Below, piece after piece: positions 1 to 6,684 of a DNA stretch of 64,000 nucleotides. The position numbers and the translations under genes were made by a program. The notes beneath the pieces are model-generated. The model was not told where the DNA came from and did no database searches. It was given only the letters and a program-made list of their open reading frames with translations. The first letter of the stretch is position 1, and the number at the start of each line of letters is the position of its first letter. Source of the DNA: an uncultured Litoreibacter sp. (GTDB lineage Bacteria > Pseudomonadota > Alphaproteobacteria > Rhodobacterales > Rhodobacteraceae); the NCBI RefSeq assembly GCF_947501785.1, contig NZ_CANMXB010000001.1, positions 744,001 to 808,000 on the forward strand, read 5' to 3'.

Positions 1-425
1 TCCGCCAACACGGCGTGGTCGCCAATGTCGCGGCCTTCCACGAAATAGGCCTTGAACAGTTTGGACACGATTGCGGTTTGACGCCCCTCCAGCCCGGCCC
101 AGTGGATCAGCCGGTGGGCGTCGATGGTGTTGGGCGTGGTCTTGATCGCTTCGAAATTGATCTCGAGACCTGCCGCCTCAGCCGCCTCGGCGATGCGGCC
201 ATAGACCGTCACGGCGTTGTCCTTGCCGCCGAACTTGGTTTCCAGATATTCGCGCCGGTCCATGCCGCCCGCGGGCATGTCAGGGTTCAGCTGGAACGGG
301 TGCCATTCGATGCGAAACGGGTGATCCGCGTTCTTTTCCAGCGCTCGGTCCAGCCCCGCCTTGCCGATATAGCACCACGGGCAAATAGGGTCGGAGATGA
401 TGTCGAGTTGGATCGTCGCGCTCAT
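1..425 (-). CDS. DsbA-family oxidoreductase, FrnE/HCCA-isomerase type (3' end cut by window)
   Basis: The first 141 codons are visible; the C-terminus lies beyond base 1. The N-terminus has a thioredoxin-fold beta strand followed by a CPWC active site at residues 15-18 and YIGK, the signature of the FrnE/2-hydroxychromene-2-carboxylate isomerase branch of the DsbA superfamily. There is no signal peptide, so a cytoplasmic thiol-disulfide role is likely. The start ATG lies one base beyond the stop of the upstream acyl-CoA synthetase gene, so the two are co-transcribed. Whether it acts as an isomerase or a general thiol oxidoreductase cannot be decided from this part. Confidence 0.85.
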   Translation of the reverse strand, partial: MSATIQLDIISDPICPWCYIGKAGLDRALEKNADHPFRIEWHPFQLNPDMPAGGMDRREYLETKFGGKDNAVTVYGRIAEAAEAAGLEINFEAIKTTPNTIDAHRLIHWAGLEGRQTAIVSKLFKAYFVEGRDIGDHAVLA

Positions 426-426
426 G

Positions 427-1905
427 TCAGGGGGCCTCGTATGCGGCGCGTAATGCGCGCCTGTTCAATTTGCCGTTTGGTCCATATGGAAGCGCCTCGC
501 GCCGGATGTAAAGACGCGGCCGCTTGTAGGGGGTGAGGTTTTGCTCCGCATGGGCGCGCATGGCCTGTTCGTCTGCTGCGCCCGCAACATAAAGCGCGAT
601 CACGAAGGCATGGGCTTTGACCTCAACCTGCACGGCGGCGCAGGCAGTCACGCCGCTCAGGGCGTTGAAACAGGCCTCCACCTCCAATGGGGAGACGCGG
701 TAGCCGCCGGCATTCATCATGTCATCCCCGCGCCCCAGATAGGTGACGGTGCCGTCCTCAGTCATCTGCGCCATGTCGCCGGTGGCAAACCACGCGCCTT
801 GCACGGGTGCGTCGCCCAGATAGCCGATCATCAGGCCGGGGTCGGAGGTGGCAACCGCCAGCTCGCCCGGCGTGTTTGGCGCCACGGGCGCGCCGTGCTC
901 GATCACTGCGACGCGCCGCCCCGCCTGCGGCCTGCCTGATGTGTCGGGCGGCGCGGGATGCGCGGGCGAGGACGAGATGAAGGTTGAACATTCAGACATG
1001 CCCATCGCCTGATGCAGCCCGGTCCCGGTGCGCGCGGTCCAGTCCTGGCGGATGGCCTCGGCCAGATGTTCGCCCGCTGACAGCCCGTGGCGCAAGCGCG
1101 GCATCGGCGGCAGTTCAGATTGCAACATCTTGCGGTAAACCCCTGGCGCGGCTGCGAAAATGCTGATGTCATGTGCCTTGATACAGGTCGGAAGCTGGTC
1201 CGGCGTCATGCCGTCGCCTGCAATCAACGCCGTCGCGCCGACGCTCCACGGGTCCATCAGGCCTGTGCCAAGGGTGAAGGTCCAGTTGAAGGCTCCGGCA
1301 TGCATGACGCGGTCTGCCTCCGTCAGCCCGTACCAGCCCTGATGCATCATCCGCCGCGCCCAGATGGCACGATGCGCATGGCACACGCCCCGCGGGGTGC
1401 CTGAGGTGCCAGAGGTGAACACGATATAGGCCAGCCGGTTCGGGTCGCCTATCACCGGCGCGATTGGGGCGGCGCTGGGCAGCCGATCCAAGGCATCCAA
1501 CGCGCCATTGGGCAACGAGGCCTGCCCATCATGCAAGATCAGTGCTGGGCCGGTCTGCCGCGCGACCTCCGTGATCTCCGGCACGCTCAACGCGGCGGAG
1601 GCGGGGACCGGCACAAACCCGCCCCAGATGCAGGCCAAATAGGCGATTGGAAAATCCGGCGTGTTGCCCAGCCGGAACAACACCCGGTCGCCTTGCGCCA
1701 GGCCTTGGGCCGCCAAACCGCCGGCAACCTCCGTCACCCGGGCCTTCAGTGCCGCAAAGCTGAGGGTGGTTACGCCGCCGTCAGGGCTTGCCACCAAAAG
1801 CGCGAGCTTAGCCGCCAACCGGTCCGCATGGGCCAGCACATATGCCGCCATGTTGAACGGGTCGGGGCAGGGCTCTGGCGGGCCTTGGTCGAATACGGAA
1901 CTCAT
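427..1905 (-). CDS. AMP-dependent acyl-CoA synthetase/ligase (benzoate-CoA-ligase-like)
   Basis: 492 residues, the usual length for a class I adenylate-forming enzyme that activates a carboxylic acid to acyl-AMP and then acyl-CoA in the cytoplasm. The ATP-binding P-loop FTSGTSGTPRG is near residue 160, followed by an HAHR segment. The hinge and C-terminal domain show GRGDDMMNAGGYRVSPLEVE and the catalytic-lysine motif PNGKLNRR near the end. The overall arrangement resembles benzoate-CoA ligases and related aryl/acyl-CoA synthetases, but the acid substrate cannot be read from sequence. It is first in a two-gene unit with the FrnE-like gene and is divergent from a cupin-type XRE regulator (65 bp between starts), which may control it. 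Confidence 0.88.
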   Translation of the reverse strand: MSSVFDQGPPEPCPDPFNMAAYVLAHADRLAAKLALLVASPDGGVTTLSFAALKARVTEVAGGLAAQGLAQGDRVLFRLGNTPDFPIAYLACIWGGFVPVPASAALSVPEITEVARQTGPALILHDGQASLPNGALDALDRLPSAAPIAPVIGDPNRLAYIVFTSGTSGTPRGVCHAHRAIWARRMMHQGWYGLTEADRVMHAGAFNWTFTLGTGLMDPWSVGATALIAGDGMTPDQLPTCIKAHDISIFAAAPGVYRKMLQSELPPMPRLRHGLSAGEHLAEAIRQDWTARTGTGLHQAMGMSECSTFISSSPAHPAPPDTSGRPQAGRRVAVIEHGAPVAPNTPGELAVATSDPGLMIGYLGDAPVQGAWFATGDMAQMTEDGTVTYLGRGDDMMNAGGYRVSPLEVEACFNALSGVTACAAVQVEVKAHAFVIALYVAGAADEQAMRAHAEQNLTPYKRPRLYIRREALPYGPNGKLNRRALRAAYEAP

Positions 1906-1970
1906 GCCCTGTCGCTACGTCGCAGGCCGCGCCATTGCAAGCCGGGCCTTAGCCGCGCTATGCAACACCC

Positions 1971-2591
1971 ATGTCTTTAGAGAAGCTACAATCGCTCACA
2001 GTGGCGCATGGGGATGGGTCGGAAACCCGTGTCGAGCCTTTGAACCTCGGCCGCCGGGTGCGCGAGCTGCGCAAGGAGCGCGACTGGACCCTGGAACGCG
2101 CCGCGAAAGAGGCGGGGCTGGCACGCTCCACCTTGTCGAAGATCGAAAATGACCAGATGTCACCCACATTCGAGCTGATGAAGAAGCTGGCCTTGGGGCT
2201 TGGCATCGACATGCCGCAGCTGTTCACGCCGCCCAAGAAGGACCAAGTGTCAGGCCGCATGGATGTGACCAAGGCGGGCGAGGGCAAGACGCTGGTCACC
2301 ACCACCTACGAGCATGAATTGCTGGCCTCGGGCCTGACGAAAAAGGCGATGCTGCCCTACCGCGCCGCCGTCAGGGCGCGCAGCTTCGAAGAGTTTGACG
2401 GCTGGGTGCGCCATGATGGCGAGGAATTCCTGTATGTGCTGACCGGATCGGTCAGGCTCTTCAGCGAATTTTACGAACCCGCCGAGATGAGCCGGGGCGA
2501 CAGCGCCTATTACGACGCGTCCATGGGGCACAACCTGATCTCAACCAGCGCCGAGGATGCCACGGTTCTTTGGGTCACGTCGCTGAACTAG
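1971..2591 (+). CDS. XRE-family regulator with C-terminal cupin sensor domain
   Basis: 206 residues in two domains. Residues about 25-85 form an HTH_XRE/HTH_3 DNA-binding domain (RRVRELRKERDWTLERAAKE, then a recognition helix with LARSTLSKIENDQMSPT). Residues about 120-200 form a small beta-barrel cupin (HDGEEFLYVLTGSVRLF, then DSAYYDASMGH), which usually binds a small effector. Such MerR-like XRE-cupin regulators often control amine, amino acid or CoA-ligase genes next to them. It is divergent from the acyl-CoA synthetase gene, the most likely target. Its 3' end overlaps the convergent aquaporin gene by 4 bp at a CTAG that provides stop codons on both strands. Confidence 0.88.
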   Translation: MSLEKLQSLTVAHGDGSETRVEPLNLGRRVRELRKERDWTLERAAKEAGLARSTLSKIENDQMSPTFELMKKLALGLGIDMPQLFTPPKKDQVSGRMDVTKAGEGKTLVTTTYEHELLASGLTKKAMLPYRAAVRARSFEEFDGWVRHDGEEFLYVLTGSVRLFSEFYEPAEMSRGDSAYYDASMGHNLISTSAEDATVLWVTSLN

Positions 2592-3250
2592 TCATCTGCC
2601 TTGGCAAACAGCCAGCCCAGCACAGCCGTTCCGGCAATAGCGGCCACCACCTGCATCACGATGAACATCGGCATATGCGCTGGATTGATGCCCGCGAACG
2701 TGTCGGTGAAGGACCGCGCGATGGTCACCGCCGGATTGGCAAAGCTGGTCGACGAGGTGAACCAATAGGCCCCGGTGATATAAAGCGCCACCAGCGTCGG
2801 CACCGCCTCAGCCCGGGCTTTCAGACCGCCGAAGATCACAAACAGCAAGCCGAAGGTGGCGATCAGCTCTGACAGGTATTGCGCGGGGCCGGTGCGGGCT
2901 TTGGTGGACAGCTGAAAAAGGTCCAGCTCGAACATGAAGTGTGTTAGCCAAACCCCTATAACTCCGCCAAAAATCTGCACCAGAATGTAGACCAAAGCTG
3001 TCGACGTCCCGATCTCTCCCCGCAGCCAGAAGGCCAGGGTGACCGCCGGGTTGAAATGCGCGCCTGAGACGGGGCCAAGCACTGTGATCAGCGCGTAAAG
3101 AATGCAGCCCGTCGCGATCGCATTGGCCAGCAGCGCAACAGCCACATTTCCGCCCGCCAAAGCCTCCCCCATAATGCCGGAGCCCACGACGCCGATCAGA
3201 AGGAACGCGGTGCCCAGAGCCTCCGCCACATATGCGCGCGCTGTGTTCAT
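2588..3250 (-). CDS. MIP-family aquaporin/aquaglyceroporin, arsC-linked (AqpS type)
   Basis: 220 residues with about six hydrophobic membrane segments and the two half-helix NPA motifs of the MIP family, HFNPAVTLAFWL near residue 68 and FANPAVTIARS near residue 175. These channels pass water, glycerol or neutral metalloid hydroxides. Its start overlaps the stop of the upstream arsenate reductase gene (ATGA), so the pair is translationally coupled. Sinorhizobium meliloti AqpS sits next to arsC and lets arsenite formed by ArsC leave the cell down its gradient; the same role is inferred here. No arsB/acr3 pump, arsR or arsH is seen nearby. General glycerol or water flux remains possible. Confidence 0.87.
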   Translation of the reverse strand: MNTARAYVAEALGTAFLLIGVVGSGIMGEALAGGNVAVALLANAIATGCILYALITVLGPVSGAHFNPAVTLAFWLRGEIGTSTALVYILVQIFGGVIGVWLTHFMFELDLFQLSTKARTGPAQYLSELIATFGLLFVIFGGLKARAEAVPTLVALYITGAYWFTSSTSFANPAVTIARSFTDTFAGINPAHMPMFIVMQVVAAIAGTAVLGWLFAKADD

Positions 3251-3702
3251 GCCAATTGTCCAATACGGGCCAGGGCTTCGGGCGTTCGCGCCTCTGGCGC
3301 GAGGGCTGCAAATGCATCCGCCCGGCGGCGCAGGATCTGAAACGCCTCTTCAAAGGCCCGTTCTTGCGCTGCGGGGGCGGCAGCAGCGGGATCCTCGACC
3401 CCCCAATGCGCCCGCAACGGAGCCCCCGGCCATACGGGGCACACTTCATTGGCCGCATTGCCGCAGACTGTGATCACCAAATCCATGATAGGGGCGTCAG
3501 GCGCCGCGAACACGTCCCATGATTTTGATGCTGGCTCATCCAGCGAGATGCCGTGGCGCTTTAGGGTCGGCAGCGCCCAGGGATGCACCTGGCCCGCAGG
3601 TTTTGACCCAGCGGAAAAAGATTGGAACCCGTGATGGTCCAACAGCCCCTCCAACAGGATAGAGCGGGCCGAGTTGCCGGTGCATAAAACGAGAATATTC
3701 AT
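3247..3702 (-). CDS. arsC: Arsenate reductase ArsC, low-molecular-weight phosphatase type
   Basis: 151 residues from the ATG at 3702, chosen because the protein then begins with the family's MNILVLCTGNSARS and a GGGG ribosome site lies just upstream; an upstream in-frame start would add 23 unrelated residues. CTGNSARS is the CX5R phosphatase loop of thioredoxin/glutaredoxin-coupled arsenate reductases, with Cys7 as nucleophile. VITVCGNAANEVCPVW carries the second conserved cysteine region. It reduces As(V) to As(III) in the cytoplasm. The gene overlaps the aquaglyceroporin gene by 4 bp, giving an arsenate-reduction/arsenite-exit operon. Confidence 0.87.
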   Translation of the reverse strand: MNILVLCTGNSARSILLEGLLDHHGFQSFSAGSKPAGQVHPWALPTLKRHGISLDEPASKSWDVFAAPDAPIMDLVITVCGNAANEVCPVWPGAPLRAHWGVEDPAAAAPAAQERAFEEAFQILRRRADAFAALAPEARTPEALARIGQLA

Positions 3703-3780
3703 TGCGCATTCCCCATCAGCGCGGTGTTTAGGGGGACTGCGTAACAGGTTTATGTCAGGCCTGTCTTTCAAAAACGATTG

Positions 3781-3808
3781 AGGCCCTTCGCGATGAAACG
3801 AAGGGCCT
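3781..3808 (-). terminator. Intrinsic terminator of the NDS-repeat secreted protein gene
   Basis: A perfect 10-bp inverted repeat (AGGCCCTTCG, 8-nt loop, CGAAGGGCCT) lies about 40 bp past the stop of the minus-strand gene at 3847. Read on the minus strand, the stem is followed by CAATCGTTTTTG, a weak T-rich tail. It also insulates the arsC operon from read-through. Confidence 0.6.
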
Positions 3809-3846
3809 CTGTCAGCAACCTTGAGGGAGAAGGTTGTCGTTGGGGA

Positions 3847-4134
3847 TTAGTTCTCGGCAGGCGAGTCGTTGGTCAGCGCGAACATCGCCTGGATGGCCGA
3901 TACGTCAACGTTGCGAGCGCGGTCGAAGTTCACGATGTTCTCGGCAGGTGAGTCGTTTACCAGCGCCAGGATCTGGGCCGCGCCAACCGGGTTGCCAGTC
4001 GATGTTTCGCCCACGATGCGCTCAGCGGCGGAGTCGTTGGTCAGTGCGAAGAAGGCCTGTGCGTCGGACACGTCAGCGAAAGCTGGTGCGGACAGGGACA
4101 GGGCGAGCGCGGCAGTTGCGATGATGGTTTTCAT
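3847..4134 (-). CDS. Small secreted protein with three NDS-AE repeats, unknown function
   Basis: 95 residues from the ATG at 4134, chosen for its GGAG ribosome site and because translation then starts with a clean signal peptide (MKTIIATAALALSLSAPAFA, predicted cut after AFA). The mature part of about 75 residues is built from three copies of a short unit: AFFALTNDSAAERIV, ILALVNDSPAENIV and MFALTNDSPAEN, spaced about 25-32 residues apart, the last ending the protein. There are no cysteines and the composition is Ala/Asn/Asp/Ser-rich and acidic. It is probably exported to the periplasm or medium. I do not recognise the family. It is monocistronic, between its own terminator and a 260-bp upstream region. 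Confidence 0.75.
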   Translation of the reverse strand: MKTIIATAALALSLSAPAFADVSDAQAFFALTNDSAAERIVGETSTGNPVGAAQILALVNDSPAENIVNFDRARNVDVSAIQAMFALTNDSPAEN

Positions 4135-4394
4135 GTTTTTTCTCCAGTGTGTGTTGCCCGGTGAGGGCGATATGTGTTCGGCGGTGTTGCCGTTTGATGG
4201 GACCAATATGGGACATGGCGGCCCTCACTGGAATTCACTCGAGCGTGAGAATGCGCCACGATTGGTGCGCATGCGCACAGATTGGGTTTGATGCGGAAGA
4301 CACCGTAACGGCCGCGTGAGAACCGGCTCACAAACCGTGAGGCGTGTGAAATTTTCGGGCATTCGGCCTTCGGGGCAGCCGACTCACAACCGGC
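4135..4394. other. Intergenic region, probable promoter of the NDS-repeat gene
   Basis: 260 bp between the repeat-protein start and the patatin stop. It must hold the promoter of the repeat-protein gene. Two direct copies of ACCGGCTCA (4322-4330 and 4389-4397) and a short GTGAG/CTCAC inverted repeat are visible, but there is no clear terminator for the patatin gene and no supported open reading frame. Confidence 0.3.
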
Positions 4395-5432
4395 TCAGGA
4401 GAACATGGACCGCAGATCAACGCTGGATGTGCTGTTCAAATCGGACCAGTGATCCTGCAGGAACCGGTCGGCGGCGGCGCGACCAGCATCTTTCAACTCG
4501 CCCAGCACATAAGGCGTCGGCACCATCTTGGTGGCCACTGATAGCTGGGTCATCAACGCATCGTCGGAAATCATGTGAACCAGCACGTCTTCCATCGTGC
4601 CGCGCGTCACTTTGCCCTCGGCGATCAGGTCTCGCACGAATTGAATGGCGCGCAGTTCGCGAAACAGCGAGCCGTTGAAGCTGATCTCGTTGATCCGGTT
4701 CTGAATGTCCTGCGGCGTTTTGGGGATGTCCTCGCGGTGCAGCGGGTTGATGTTGACGATGACAATGTCCTGCGTGTCATTGGGAAAGAGCGGAAACAGC
4801 GCCGGGTTGCCCATGTAGCCGCCATCCCAATAGGCCTCGACCCGGTCGGTCTTGGGGTCGAAAATCTCAACCGCCTTGAACAGGGTCGGCAAGCAGCCAG
4901 ACGCAAGGATCGCGTCCGTGGTGATCGCCTCGCCGTCAAAAATCCGGATCTTGCCGCTGCGCACATTGGTGGCACAGATGAACAGCTCTGGCCCCTCATC
5001 GGCGCAGACCCGGTCGTAAGAGAAGTCTTTGACGATCTTTTCCAGCGGATGTGGCGACAGGGCCGCGAACTGATAGGGCGAGGAGAGACGCGACATCATG
5101 TCGACCGCCATGAAGGCCGGGGACAGCTGCATGGCGTTGCTGATCAGTTGCGGGGTGACACCGGTCATCCAGGCGGGCAGGGCGGTGTGATCAACTGCCC
5201 CGATCTCATGCCACAGCCAGCTGAGCTTGTCCTTGGCGCCTTGACGGCCGCCACCCACGAGCCCCGATTTCAAGGCCGCGCCGTTCAACGCGCCGGCCGA
5301 GGTGCCCGAGATGCCTGCGATTTCCAGCCGCTCTTCTTCCAGCAAGCGATCCAGCACGCCCCACGTATAGGCCCCATGCGCGCCGCCGCCTTGCAAGGCG
5401 AGGTTGATTGATTTGGTCGCCTTCGAGGCCAT
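4395..5432 (-). CDS. Patatin-like phospholipase
   Basis: 345 residues. The N-terminus carries the patatin oxyanion motif QGGGAHGAY (residues 14-22) and the nucleophile elbow GTSAG with Ser45. The second catalytic residue is in YWDGGYMGN (Asp near 203), completing a Ser-Asp dyad. Patatins cleave acyl esters of lipids; bacterial members of this subgroup often sit next to 3-hydroxybutyrate dehydrogenase, as here, and may act on polyhydroxybutyrate granules or their phospholipid coat. No signal peptide is present, so it is cytoplasmic. It lies 180 bp downstream of bdhA on the same strand, with a dispersed 3' element between the two. Confidence 0.88.
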   Translation of the reverse strand: MASKATKSINLALQGGGAHGAYTWGVLDRLLEEERLEIAGISGTSAGALNGAALKSGLVGGGRQGAKDKLSWLWHEIGAVDHTALPAWMTGVTPQLISNAMQLSPAFMAVDMMSRLSSPYQFAALSPHPLEKIVKDFSYDRVCADEGPELFICATNVRSGKIRIFDGEAITTDAILASGCLPTLFKAVEIFDPKTDRVEAYWDGGYMGNPALFPLFPNDTQDIVIVNINPLHREDIPKTPQDIQNRINEISFNGSLFRELRAIQFVRDLIAEGKVTRGTMEDVLVHMISDDALMTQLSVATKMVPTPYVLGELKDAGRAAADRFLQDHWSDLNSTSSVDLRSMFS

Positions 5433-5489
5433 GAGGTCTTCACTTTCGATTAAGGTTAACGCGCGCGGGCGATAAACACCGTAAATAGG

Positions 5490-5515
5490 GCTTCGTTTTG
5501 GCGAAAATACTCAAA
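5490..5515 (-). repeat. Dispersed 3'-end element, GAGTATTT subtype, copy 1
   Basis: A 26-bp minus-strand sequence running from TTTGAGTATTTT to CCAAAACGAAGC. It matches the copy at 52293-52318 in 25 of 26 positions. It lies 3' of bdhA on the same strand. See the finding on the six-member element family. Confidence 0.6.
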
Positions 5516-5611
5516 TGCGACGGACAGAATGAATACGCCCAGATGTTCGGAGGCGCGGGGCCGCAGGTTTTTGCAAAACCCGCATTCCCCCGCCCGTTGA
5601 GGCGCTGCGCG

Positions 5612-6385
5612 TCACAAGGCCGTCCAACCGCCATCCACTGAAATCGTCGTGCCGGTGATTTGCGCGGCTGCGTCAGAACACAGAAACTCGGCAACGCCGC
5701 CAAGTTGCTCCGTAGTCGCAAATTCTTTCGAGGGCTGGCGCTCCAGAATGACCTTCTGGGTCACTTCCTCCTCGGTCATGTCGTATTTTTTGGCCGTGTC
5801 GGGAATCTGCGATTCCACGAGCGGCGTCAAAACATAGCCCGGGCAGATTGCATTCGCGGTGATCGGTTCGCGCGCGGTTTCCAGTGCCACCACTTTGGTC
5901 ATGCCCACAACGCCGTGCTTGGCCGAGACATAAGCGGATTTATAGGGCGACGCGGTTAAACCGTGGGCCGACGAGATGTTGATGACCCGTCCCCAACCGG
6001 CCTTGCGCATCAGCGGCAAGGCCGCAGCCGTGGTGTGAAAGACCGAAGACAGCATGATCGCAATGATCATGTCCCATTTCTCCACCGGAAACTCGTCAAT
6101 CGGGGCGACATGCTGGATGCCCGCGTTGTTGACCAGAATGTCGACCTGTCCGGCCTGCTCAATGAGCGCGCGCGCCTGATCGCCCTTCGACAGATCGGCC
6201 TGAATGTAGCGTGCGTCCGTGCCGGTCTCTTTGCCGATTTCGGCCGCGAGGGCGTGATCGGCCTCCGCGTCTGTGTAGGAATTCAGAACAACATTCGCGC
6301 CGGCCTTCGCCAATTCGCGCGCAATGCCCAGCCCGATGCCGGAGTTAGAGCCGGTGACGACAGCGGTTTTGCCTTTGATCGACAT
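5612..6385 (-). CDS. bdhA: 3-hydroxybutyrate dehydrogenase (short-chain dehydrogenase)
   Basis: 257 residues, classical short-chain dehydrogenase/reductase. TGSNSGIG (residues 11-18) binds the NAD dinucleotide, NNAG is near residue 88, the catalytic Tyr-Lys pair is in YVSAKHG near residue 150, and the C-terminus has the typical TISVDGGW. The sequence fits D-3-hydroxybutyrate dehydrogenases closely (SSAHG before the Tyr-Lys pair, ITANAICPGYVLTPLV after it). It oxidises 3-hydroxybutyrate to acetoacetate in polyhydroxybutyrate turnover. The patatin gene follows on the same strand. Upstream, the minus-strand sRNA terminator at 6502-6523 separates it from other transcription. Confidence 0.9.
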   Translation of the reverse strand: MSIKGKTAVVTGSNSGIGLGIARELAKAGANVVLNSYTDAEADHALAAEIGKETGTDARYIQADLSKGDQARALIEQAGQVDILVNNAGIQHVAPIDEFPVEKWDMIIAIMLSSVFHTTAAALPLMRKAGWGRVINISSAHGLTASPYKSAYVSAKHGVVGMTKVVALETAREPITANAICPGYVLTPLVESQIPDTAKKYDMTEEEVTQKVILERQPSKEFATTEQLGGVAEFLCSDAAAQITGTTISVDGGWTAL

Positions 6386-6494
6386 AAGAGGGGATCCTTT
6401 TCAAATCACATGTTGCGCGCAGCATATATGCTGCACCTGCGAAATAAACCCGAAGCTTTCACACGGAATGGTGAAGGCACGCCTCCGCTTGGCC

Positions 6495-6570
6495 AAAAAA
6501 AAACACCAGCCGAAGCTGGTGTTAAGTTATTGAGGCAGGTTTCATACAGGCAAGAAACCTATCGAGCAGT
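6495..6570 (-). ncRNA. Candidate small RNA (about 75 nt), two stem-loops with intrinsic terminator
   Basis: A textbook terminator (6502-6523 plus a run of nine Ts on the minus strand) has no protein gene feeding it. About 60 bp upstream on the same strand lies a sigma-70-like promoter (TTGGCG, 17-bp spacer, TATAAA). Transcription from about 6570 would give an RNA with a 5' stem-loop (AGGTTTC 6560-6554 pairing with GAAACCT 6543-6537, 10-nt loop) and the 3' terminator hairpin. No start codon with a ribosome site is present. It is placed between bdhA and the solute-binding-protein gene. I do not assign it to a named sRNA family. Confidence 0.55.
6502..6523 (-). terminator. Intrinsic terminator with UUCG loop
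   Basis: Minus strand: AACACCAGC, TTCG loop, GCTGGTGTT, then an uninterrupted T run. A 9-bp perfect stem with a UUCG tetraloop is a strong Rho-independent terminator. It serves the candidate sRNA rather than any gene. Confidence 0.8.
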
Positions 6571-6576
6571 AACACC

Positions 6577-6605
6577 TTTATAAGCAATGACTTGCTGTGC
6601 GCCAA
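6577..6605 (-). promoter_or_regulatory. Predicted promoter of the candidate sRNA
   Basis: On the minus strand TTGGCG (6605-6600) and TATAAA (6582-6577) are separated by exactly 17 bp. The predicted start is an A near 6570. The -35 region also contains CTTGG, which resembles the CTTG of heat-shock-sigma promoters, so RpoH-type control is an alternative. Confidence 0.45.
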
Positions 6606-6684
6606 GCTAAAAGTTTGAAAAGGCTCAAACTCCGCTTTACGGTCAGCATCAATAATAATAGGGGCGCGAGGGAGAGTTGCCAAA

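Noticed and set aside
5566-5580. GGTTTT-TGC-AAAACC hairpin downstream of bdhA
   Set aside because: The stem is only AT-rich at its top and has no T tail on either strand, so it is not a convincing terminator.
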